Source: Pegea sp. RAD2-039 (lineage: Eukaryota; Chordata; Thaliacea; Salpida; Salpidae). From it: a stretch of 64,000 nucleotides of DNA. Location: NCBI GenBank assembly GCA_034620365.1, contig JAQGEQ010000110.1, positions 657,936-721,935 on the forward strand. Direction: 5' to 3'. The notes below the pieces were generated by a model. That model was not told the origin of the DNA. It did no database searches and saw only the letters and a list, made by a program, of their open reading frames with translations. This document shows, piece after piece, positions 51,570 through 61,168 of this stretch (its first letter is position 1; every line of letters begins with the position of its first letter). The position numbers and the translations under genes are program-made.

Positions 51570-54500
51570 TTTTCTTTTATATTAGGCATGTTTTTCAACG
51601 CAAGGTCAATTGTCAACAAAATTTTCGAATTGAAAGCTCTTTTGCTTTCTCAAGATTTTACATTTGTTTTCATTACCGAAACTTGGTTGAAACCCTTTTA
51701 TCATGACTCCTTTCTGGATGACAGTGATCTTTTTCGTGCTTTGCGCTGTGATAGACTGTTTGATAGAGGCGGCGGTGTTTGTGTAATCTATAAAACATCA
51801 CTGGCACCCATGATTTCAAGAATTAAGATAAATACCATTGATTGCCCAGGATTTGAGATTATTGCTTTCAATTTTCATTACTCAAAGTCTAAGTTTTCCC
51901 CCTTTATATGTACCTACCTACCACCGTCTAAAGTTAACGATGAGGTTACTATTAAGGCCTTATTGAAGGTTCTAAAAAGCCTTGTTTGTCCTGAGATTTA
52001 TATTCTCGGGGATTTTAATTTTAGTAGAATTGATTGGAATAACCCAAATTTAGCATTCAATGGAAAAATGTTTAATTTGAATGGAGACAAAACTAATTTA
52101 GCCAATCTGAGTCATGTCTTTGTAAACTTCCTTGTTGCTAATAATCTATCTCAGATGGTTACTTTTCCAACCCAAGTTAGTGGTAATACTTTGGATCTAC
52201 TCATCAAAGCCTGAGAACATTATCTACATTGATCAAAATGAACCTTTTGCTCTGACATGCGATCACAACATGATTGAACTCAAGCTCCAACAAACTTTTT
52301 CTACGAACGTTAAAACTCCAAGCATACGGAACTTTTATCGTGGAAATTATAACAGTATAAACAAGTTTTTATCAGGTGTTGACTGGATTTCTGTTTTCAA
52401 CTCTACCGAAGACATCAATGATATCTACTCGAGGTTTACTAACATTGTTAATAAGTCAATTAAAAAGTTCATACCTTTATATAGAGTCAACAAAAAACCA
52501 CACTTGCCAAGATATTTAAGGAATTTACAGCATTTGAAAAACCTCTTATACAAACAAACTAAAGCAGATCCTTCCATCAAACCTCTATACAAAGATCTTT
52601 GTCTAGTCTACAAGAAATCAGTTTATAGCCTCTATTTAGGAAAAGAAAGTGCAATCTTATCTTCACCTAGCAAGAAAACGTTTTTTGGCTTCATTAATCA
52701 CAAGCTTAAGGCGAAATCTCATCTACCTCCCTTGCTTGATAACGCCAATCAGCTGGTGATGAAACCAAAGAATAAAGCTGAATTGCTAAACAAACAATTT
52801 GAAAAGGTTTTTATAACCGATGATGGCAATACTCCTACTATTTCCTACTCCAATATCCTTTCAAATATCTCTGAGATGGTAGATCTAGACATAACAGTTG
52901 ATATAGTATCTAAGGCTATTTCTTCTCTAAAATCAACAGTTTTCAACACCCCAGATCAAATCCCAGCTTTGTTTTTAAGAAAAAGTACTTCTTCTTTATC
53001 GCTACCCTTATCGCTACTCTTTAACATGACTCTTAAGCGGGGAAGACTTCCACAAATTTGGAAGAATGCTATTATTACTCCAATTTATAAGAAGGGTCCC
53101 AGAAACACTGCACTTAACTACAGACCAGTTTCGCTGACTTCGGTTATCTGCAGAACTCAAGAACATATCATTCACGACCATATAACTAGCCATTTGACGG
53201 AGCATCATCTAATATCTGATGCCCAGCATGGCTTTGTTAAGCAAAGATCTTCTTTGACTCAACATCTCAATTTTTTCAATGAGCTTACAGCTCATTACGA
53301 AAGTAATACTCCATGTGACATCATATACCTTGATTTTGCTAAAGCGTTTGATTCTGTTCCACACAACAAGCTCATTACTGTATTGAAAAACATAAAAATC
53401 AGCAACTCTATCTTAAAATGGATTGAAGATTTCTTATCAGGTAGAACCCAACGAACCCGTGTAGAAAGATCTTTATCTACTCCTAGTAAAGTCACCAGCG
53501 GCGTTTCTCAGGGTTCCGTTCTGGGTCCACTTCTCTTTTTGATTTTCATTGAAGACCTCATCAGAAGACTAATAACAGTAGACAATGTCAGTGTGTTTGT
53601 GTATGCAGATGACATCAAGCTATTATCTGGTTCACACTCAAAACTCCAAACTGCACTAAACATTGTAGAAAACTGGTCTGCGAATTGGCAACTTAAAATC
53701 CAGCCAACAAAGTCTGAAGTTATAACATTCTCCCGTAAGCCAGCTGCCAACTTCAGCAACCAATACTACATCAATGGATCTATTCTTGAACGAGTATCCT
53801 CAGTCATAGACCTCGGCATTACTCTGACATCTGACCTCAAATGACACAGTTATGTTTCCAGAATCTTTGGAAAATCTATCAAGCTTGTCCCCCTCATCAT
53901 AAAGACTTTTAATTCTAAAGACCCATGGTTTTATGTCAACCTTTTCAAACTGTACATACGCCCTATTCTTGAATACAATGTCAGTGCATGGATGCCATAT
54001 CAAGTTGGTGATATCAGAAAAATCGAATCTGTTCAGGCAACATTTACAAGATTGGTTTGCAGGAAACTTAATATCAAATACGAGAGTTATAAGCATCGTC
54101 TCAGCTTCTTCAATCTAGATACTTTGGAAATCCGAAGAATTAAATACGACCTTATTCTGATTTTTAAAATTATTCACAACCTAATTGATCTTCAGTTTGA
54201 TGACTTCTTCTCCATTAGTCCCTCCCTCAAGTTATATCAACTTAGAAGACATAAACTACATCTTAATAAGCCCACTCCACCAGCTACGTTAACCAGATTA
54301 AGTTTTTTCTCATACCGCACAATCAGTACATGGAACAATCTGCCATCAGAGATTATCATGTAAAAATCACTTGTGTTGTTCGAAAAAAAGCTGAATTGTT
54401 ATAATATCGCCAACATTGCTATTTCCAAACTGTGAATTTTTCTCTTTTACAATACTATGATTCTGTGCAATTCTTCACTGTCATATGCTTTTTCGTTTAC

Positions 54501-54600
54501 ACGTCAAATAGATCTAATTTGTGAGAATGTGTGTTAGCGAGAGGTGCTCTCTTTAGGCACCCTCCTTCACATTTATTGTAATAAATAAATAAATAAATAA
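51570..54600 (+). mobile_element. CR1/Jockey-like LINE, 5'-truncated, recently active copy
   Basis: Begins at the endonuclease (MFFNARSIVNKIFELKALLL; FITETWLKPF; RGGGVCVIYK; ILGDFNFSRIDWNNP) and continues through reverse transcriptase (KGPRNTALNYRPVSLTSVIC, DIIYLDFAKAFDSVPHNKL, SGVSQGSVLGPLLF, VFVYADDIKLLSG) to the C-terminal domain. Breaks: a frameshift between 52132 and 52214, and a TGA at 53842-53844 where the other copies have Trp. Unlike the 43.8-47.5 kb copy it keeps the YADD catalytic motif. The tail has a perfect hairpin (GGTGC 54543-54547, GCACC 54557-54561) and ends in AATAAATAAATAAATAA. ORF1 is absent. Confidence 0.9.
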
Positions 54601-55686
54601 TGTTACCTTTTTTCTTCATTTATTTTGTTACATGATACTTTTGACTCACAAATTATATTCTGCGAATGCTTCTGCAATCTTAATATAGTTTCTACACTAA
54701 CTATGTTAATTGGGATACCTAAGAGCTCTTCATTATATTTCTACTCGTTTTCTTTTTATTTGCTGTAAGAGCTGTATGATTTTCCACTTGCAGCCATGCG
54801 TTTAATAAAGTAAATAAATTAATTGTATCATCAAACTGTTAAACATAAAAAAATAAATTTTTTCAAGTATCTATACATAACTCATGGATGTATGGTACTT
54901 TTGACCAATAAAAGACTACATACCTTTTTTGTTTTTATCTCAACTGCTCACATATTTCATAATATCTCGAAAAAATAATAATTTTCAACTTTGGTTATTC
55001 ACCTTTACTATATAGTACATCTGTAGCACTAATTAAAGAATTAAAGATAAAATAAAAGACAATAATGCTTTGAGGTGAATCAATTTAAAAAATGTTTAAG
55101 AATATTTTTGAAACTGAAATGCGGAAGTTTTAATTTAAAATAAGAAGCCTAGAAATTATTTTTAAGGATATTACATTTATTGTTAATAAATACTATATAA
55201 TAAATTATTAGAATACTAATAAAATTGATATATTAAAAGTAATATATTAAATTCAATTTGTTCCCCACATTTTTTGTAACATTTTTTTATGAGAAAAAAA
55301 ATTGAAGTTCAAATTAAAAATTCTTAAATAAAACATTTTTCAAATTTTGTGTCCTAATTTTTCTTTGAAAAGAGGAAGTTATTTTTGCAGAAACTAAAAA
55401 TGAAACAAAAGATTTGATTATTTTTAACTTTTATTATGATCAGCTGATTAAAGCTTGTACCAAAATTTTATTTTGTTATATATTATAAGTTTTATAGAAT
55501 TAGGTAAAATATAATCGTTTCTTATCTAACATTGTAAACATTTTTCAAACCTTTTCAGTTATTCAATTAATGATTTATTCAGAAATTAAACATGAAAATT
55601 TTTATTAGAGTTAACATTTATTTTAATTTTGCGATAAATTAAGAAGTTACAAGTATTCTCAAAAGAACTCCTGAACCTCCATCTTA
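54601..55686. other. Spacer between LINE and Rel gene
   Basis: Near 54765-54830 is another member of the dispersed repeat with TTGCAGCCATGCGTTTAATA followed by AAGTAAATAAATT. The rest is AT-rich. CTTTTCAG at about 55550-55557 may belong to a leader intron of the Rel gene. Confidence 0.4.
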
Positions 55687-57540
55687 ATGGAAAAGCAACC
55701 TTTTTTAAAGATTGTTGAACAACCTCAGCAAAGAGGTATGCGATTTCGGTATGCTTGTGAAGGAAGAGCAGCTGGAAGTATTCCAGCACAAAATTCAGAT
55801 TGTGAAAAGAAGACTTGGCCATCTTGTCAGGTTGTGGGAAAAGATTTTTTACTCAACTTTCTGTTATTATTTCGTTTGTAGATTATGATTAGATTATGAT
55901 AAGCTTTAACTTTAGAATTATTTTGAGATAGATTATTTTGGTCTGAAGTCAAACTTTTGAATTTTTAAGTCCTATTTCTATAATTTTTTATTTATTTAGG
56001 TATTTTTTAGATTTTTAAAGATTTCTTTCATATAAAAGTATTTTTTGCTTCTATTATTTGCTTTCGACATAAGTTTTCAATTTATAATTTTTTGTATTTT
56101 TATTCATTTTAATAAGCAGTTATCTAAAATGATTATAGTTCAGATAATTTACTCAAGTGTTTAAATAAATTAGGAATAAATATTTAAAGGTTTTCTATTA
56201 TTCAAGCAAAAAAATCTTTCATTTTAACATTTCTCTTCTTTTGTTCGAAATTTAAAATGAAAAAAACTTTTATTCAGATTCAAAATTATGTTGGTTCAGC
56301 TATTATGAGGGTTTCACTTGTTACAAAAGATAACCCACCGAGACCTCATCCACATAGTTTAGTTGGCAAAAATTGTAAAAACGGAGTTTGTATCATCAAC
56401 TTAGATGAATCTAATGGAATGCTTGGAGTGTAAGATGCCATAATTATCCTGTTTCAATATTAAAAAATGAGTTTTGATGTCTTCAGATTTACAAATCTTG
56501 GAATTCAATGCGTAAGAAGACGAGAAGTAAGATCTGCGATTGAAGATCGATTAAAAAGACACGTAAATCCGTTTGAGATCTTGAAAGAAGAAGAACTGTT
56601 GGATGTTGATTTAAATGTAGTCAGATTATGTTTTGAAGCTTTTCTTCCAGATGAGAAACAGGATTATTCTTTAAAATTGGAACCTGTAGTTTCAAATGCA
56701 ATCTATGATAAAAGTCAGTCCAAAGTTTATTTAAAGTTACTTCAATTTTTTTTATACTTTTCTAGAAGCGACCTGCTCTTCAATTTTAAAGATTTGTAGA
56801 GTTGATAAACTTTATAGTAAGAGTTCTGGAAACGAAGAGATTTTTTTATTATGTGACAAAGTACAAAAAGGTGACTTTGTTTTAGTTTTTATAAAAATTG
56901 CTGGAAAACAGTGGATTTCATTTTATTATAAACAAGTTGTTGATAATATTCTTGACTTTCTGTAATTATCGATTTTAAAGAACTTAATTTATCATTTTAG
57001 AGGATATAGAAGTCGTGTTCTTTGATGATGGATGGGAAGCTTGTGGAGAATTTTGTTTATTTGATGTCCACAGACAAGTTAGTTCCTGTATTCTGTTTTT
57101 TATTGAAAAATATCATTAAAAGTTTGAAAAATTTCTACAATTATTTGGGTATCAACAAATTTATATATTAATTTACCAAATAAAAATCTCAGCTTTTTCA
57201 GTTTAAAATTTAATCACTTTTACTCAATTTAACTGAATGTTTTCGAAAAGACTGTTTTCAATTGTTTTAAAATGATTTTTCAGGTAGCAATTGTATTTAG
57301 GACACCACCGTACAAAAGTATTTCAATTCAAAGACCTGTAAGAGTTCATTTCCATCTTAGAAGACCTTCGGATAAAGAAATAAGTCAACCTGTTGAGTTT
57401 TTTTATCTGCCAGAAAAGCATGGTGTGAATTTGAAATAATTCCATGTTCACACTTTTGTCTTAATTTTATTCTCTTTTTTACAGCTTGTCTTTTAGGACA
57501 AAAAAAAATTAGAATGATAAAAAGAAAATTATCAGATTAA
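55687..57540 (+). CDS. Rel/NF-kB transcription factor, Rel homology region only
   Basis: Rel-family DNA-binding transcription factor. Exons: 55687-55830, 56278-56429, 56487-56713, 56766-56870, 57001-57075, 57284-57421, and probably 57497-57540; 885 bases, 294 residues. DNA-binding half: [20 protein letters not shown] then [55 protein letters not shown]. Dimerisation half: [78 protein letters not shown]. If the last intron is used the protein ends in [12 protein letters not shown], placed like a Rel nuclear localisation signal; if retained it stops four residues after EKHG. No transactivation domain or ankyrin repeats were found downstream, which is unusual. Confidence 0.9.
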
Positions 57541-60301
57541 ACTGCAACAACAATCATAAAAGATAATCTTGTTAATTTCTTGTTGGCTATGTGGAGTTTG
57601 ATTGACGTATGTTTAAAATTAGTGACTCTAAATTTGTTATTTTCTATTTTACTCTGCACAAATTGAAGGCCATTCAAATTCAAATCATTTTCATTTTATT
57701 CTTCTTTTTGTTTAATACTAGTTTCATGCTCTTATTTCAATTGAAAATAGTTTATGCGCTTAACTTACATGGTATTATCAAAATATTTGCCAAATTAATT
57801 TCTATCATATTTCAATCGATTTGTTTAGACTGTATATAATAAAGTTTTAGAAATAATTCTGTTTATCTTTTGTTTTACGTAGTTGTGTTTTTCTAAGGTA
57901 ATATTTGGTAGCCGAAAAGTTTTTATAAGTCAAGGTAACTCTTCAAGCTGAATTGTTAATTTAACCTTTGTAATCTATGAGTTTCAATCACAATTACCAG
58001 TAGTACAAATAAAAGGTTTAATTATGCTGTCAAATAAGAACACAATTCTGTTTCATCGAAGAATTAGAAATTGTTATTGTATAACAGTCTTCTATTTATC
58101 ATAAATTGCCAAATAAAATAACTCTCAAATTACAATTTTTTAAATAAATAGATAAAGCTAAAAAAGTCTTAAAGTTAAAATACGATTTAAAAATTTCAGA
58201 AGATAATTTCACTAAAATCATCTAAACAGCCCGATCATCTTTAATTTAAACCAGTCACACTAATCTAATTTGTTCTAGAAATTCTTATTGTTACATAAAA
58301 CGAAGGCTGGCATAAAAATACAAGTTTTTAATGTTTGAATACAAATACGATATGAGAAAGAGAAATATAATAAAGAGAATAATTTGAATTTATATTTACC
58401 AAATGATTCGTAAAAATTTATTTCAAAGTGAAGTGTACAAGTTGGTAGAAAATTCAAACTTTGTACAAATTTTAAAGCATTTTTAGTTTAACTTTAAAAT
58501 GCTTCGACTTGCTGCGAGTTTGTATATAATAATTTATTAATATACAGCTTTATTAAAAGAAGTATATAGCTTTACTAAAAACAATATATAGCTTTATGTC
58601 AACTTTAAACTTGTTTGACATTAACTATAATATTACAAAGGGTATTTGATTATAGATAATTTGACCTTATATTGTTTGGCTTATACTGAAATAGTTTGCA
58701 TATTTACTTTTGAATATTTGCAGCTGATAAACGAGCAGCAATAAATTTGTATCATTACTAAAAAAATTTAAAAAAATTGTTTGAACAAGAGTTTGTAAAA
58801 GAATGCAATGTAACTGCCTTAATTAGAATCAGAGTTTAATATAGTTTAAAAAATTCATTTTTTTATTAATGTTTTATACTTCTACAACTTTAATAATAAT
58901 GTTTTAACTGACCAAAGTTTGAAATTTATTTCCTAATAATTTCATTCCAGTAAGTTATTAAAAATATTGCAAAAAAAAATTGCATCAAAATTTTGTTAGG
59001 AATTTTATGATTTTAAGTTTTAACAGTATAATTAAAATAAGAAACTTCTAGGTAATCACCAGATATAGATTGTTCGACTTTCCTCTGAGCTACAAACCGC
59101 TTAAAATCTTTATGAAACGCGTCATCATAATAACACATGAGTACCAATTATCAGCGAAAAATTAGCTCCAGCAGCCTAAGGTACAAACTAACACCATATA
59201 ACAATCAACTAAGGTAAAAGCAAAAATAAAAATGTTTCATAAATTAATTAAAAATGGAAAGCTTTATGGCAGCAAGATAAATCCAAAAAAACATAGAAAC
59301 TTACTAAGGTATACACAACAACATTGATGCAGGTTGTCTACAAATTATCAATATCTGGTCTTTGAAAAATATTTATTACTTTTGTAACTTATTTGTAACT
59401 ATTTCTAAAAGGGGTTTTCCCTTTTAGCCTGTAGCAACTACTTTGTAATTTCCTTTAAATTCTTCTAGGTTATATTCTGATTAATTATAATCACATATTA
59501 TTTGTACACACTTGATAGCCAAATAATATTGTATTTGTATGATAATAATCTACTAATAACTCTAAAATACAGTTACACAAAATGTTCACATGAAATTATC
59601 AATCTCTATTAATTTATAAGTATTTTTATTCTATTTGTATTTTGTAGTCGAATTGATTGAGATAAATAAAAACAATTTTAAAGAAATCAACTTTATATTT
59701 AGTAAAAGATCTGCTAAAATCTTTCAAGTTTATTTAGACATTGTCTGATAATAAAGTTTATTTTTATAAATATTCTGTCTTAGTATCTTTAATTTTTCTG
59801 TTCGTGAGTATTATTTGAAAATATAATCTTTATTAAGTTGTAATTTATAAATTTAGATAGTTGTATTTTATAAATCTTTATTTTCATTTTGTTTAAAGAA
59901 TTTAGTTTTACATTTTGCTATTATTTTTAGTTTTATTTACTTAGTATAATGAAATAACTAAGTTATCAGAAAATAAATAGTTTTACTTTGATATTTTAAA
60001 TATGTTTTCTTTTTGTATACTTTTTCTATTTTCTATTTCATGAAACAACAAATAAAAACATATCATGAAAATAAATACCAATTGCATTAAAAGCTTTGAT
60101 TATTAGTTTTGTAATTTTTTATAACTAATTTACTTTCACGAAAAAATAATTAAAATGATAAAAATTGATCAGAATTATAATATTTACATTTTTGTGTTTA
60201 TAAAAAATTGAAGTTTAAGTTTAAACGAAGTCTAAATTATTTTTCTTAATTATGTATTTTATTTTTTAGATTTTTTTTGTTTATATTATTGTAATTATAA
60301 A
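57541..60301. other. Long AT-rich spacer between Rel and VCPKMT
   Basis: No gene recognised in 2.7 kb; small ORFs at 57.6 and 58.3 kb are AT-rich and uninformative. A short dispersed repeat (GCCGAAAAGTTTTTATAAGT then CAAGGTAAC) lies at about 57913-57940. 58525-58595 repeats TATAGCTTTA three times. I saw no Rel exon here, but short ones could be missed. Confidence 0.4.
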
Positions 60302-61051
60302 ATGGAAGTAACTATAGATGGACAAAAAACTTTTATAAGAGAAATTACTTTGTCACATCCTGATGAAGAAAAAGAAATTGATTTAGTAATACATCAACTT
60401 GGAGTTGGTGAAGAAGGCTGTGTGGTTTGGGATGCTGCTTTAGTTCTACTTAATTATCTATTCACTGCCATGGGACAAAAGTCAGTAAAAAATAAAAATG
60501 TTATTGAGTTAGGCTCTGGTACTGGTGTGGTTGGATTAGCTGCTGTCTTAGCTGGAGCTTCTTCTGTATGTATAACTGATTTGCCAAAACTATTACCACT
60601 AATTAATTTAAATATTAAAGCTAATTATAAGATTCTATCAAATATTCTGAAACCAAAGGATGAAAAAAGTTTCAAAAGACTCTTTGTGCAGCCATTAACC
60701 TGGGGTGAAAATGAAGATATACAATCATATTTCAAATATGTTCAAAGCAATTTTAATGTAGATGGCTCAGAAAAGATTGCCGCTTGTATTTTAATTGCTG
60801 ATTGTATCTATTATGAAGAAGGGATGAGAAGTTTATGTAAAACTGTAGTAGATCTTTTGAGTTTGTTATCAGAGTCTTCATCAGTTTTGTGTTCATATGA
60901 GTATAGAACAACTGGCAACAAAGAATTGATTTTGAAAGAGTTTTATAGTATTTTGAAAAGCCATAATATTCAAATTAATTTTATTAGTCCTAATGAAATG
61001 CATCCTACTTATAGATGTGATGAGATTTTTATTGTTGAGTTTAAAAAGTAA
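60302..61051 (+). CDS. VCPKMT: VCP lysine methyltransferase-like (METTL21 family)
   Basis: Cytosolic class I SAM-dependent protein lysine methyltransferase; the animal relative VCPKMT (METTL21D) trimethylates a lysine of the AAA ATPase VCP/p97. The 249 residues (human 229) show GCVVWDAALVLLNYL at about 40, the SAM motif NVIELGSGTGVVGLAAVLAG at about 64-83, the acidic ITDLPKLLPLINLNI, ILIADCIYYEEGM at about 163 (the DxxY motif), CSYEYRTTGNKE, and C-terminal YRCDEIFIVEF. Single exon. Substrate is inferred from family; other METTL21 members methylate other chaperones. TTTTATTTTTTAG ends about 30 bases before the ATG. PDHX starts 117 bases after its stop. Confidence 0.88.
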   Translation: MEVTIDGQKTFIREITLSHPDEEKEIDLVIHQLGVGEEGCVVWDAALVLLNYLFTAMGQKSVKNKNVIELGSGTGVVGLAAVLAGASSVCITDLPKLLPLINLNIKANYKILSNILKPKDEKSFKRLFVQPLTWGENEDIQSYFKYVQSNFNVDGSEKIAACILIADCIYYEEGMRSLCKTVVDLLSLLSESSSVLCSYEYRTTGNKELILKEFYSILKSHNIQINFISPNEMHPTYRCDEIFIVEFKK

Positions 61052-61168
61052 AAACTAATTGTTTTTTTTAATATATTTATAAAAACTTAAGGAGATGTTT
61101 TTATTTTAAAGTTGTTATATTTGTTTTAATACCAGATATAATTTTTAGGATGTACTTAAAGCATTGAT
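61052..61168 (+). promoter_or_regulatory. VCPKMT-PDHX intercistronic region
   Basis: Only 117 bases. No AATAAA is seen. A pyrimidine-containing stretch TTGTTTTAATACC and ATATAATTTTTAG (AG at 61147-61148) lies 21 bases before the PDHX ATG, as expected for a trans-splice acceptor in an operon. Confidence 0.45.

Noticed and set aside
53014..54118. Minus-strand and overlapping plus-strand frames within the LINE
   Set aside because: Shadows of the reverse transcriptase frame; they have no domain match.
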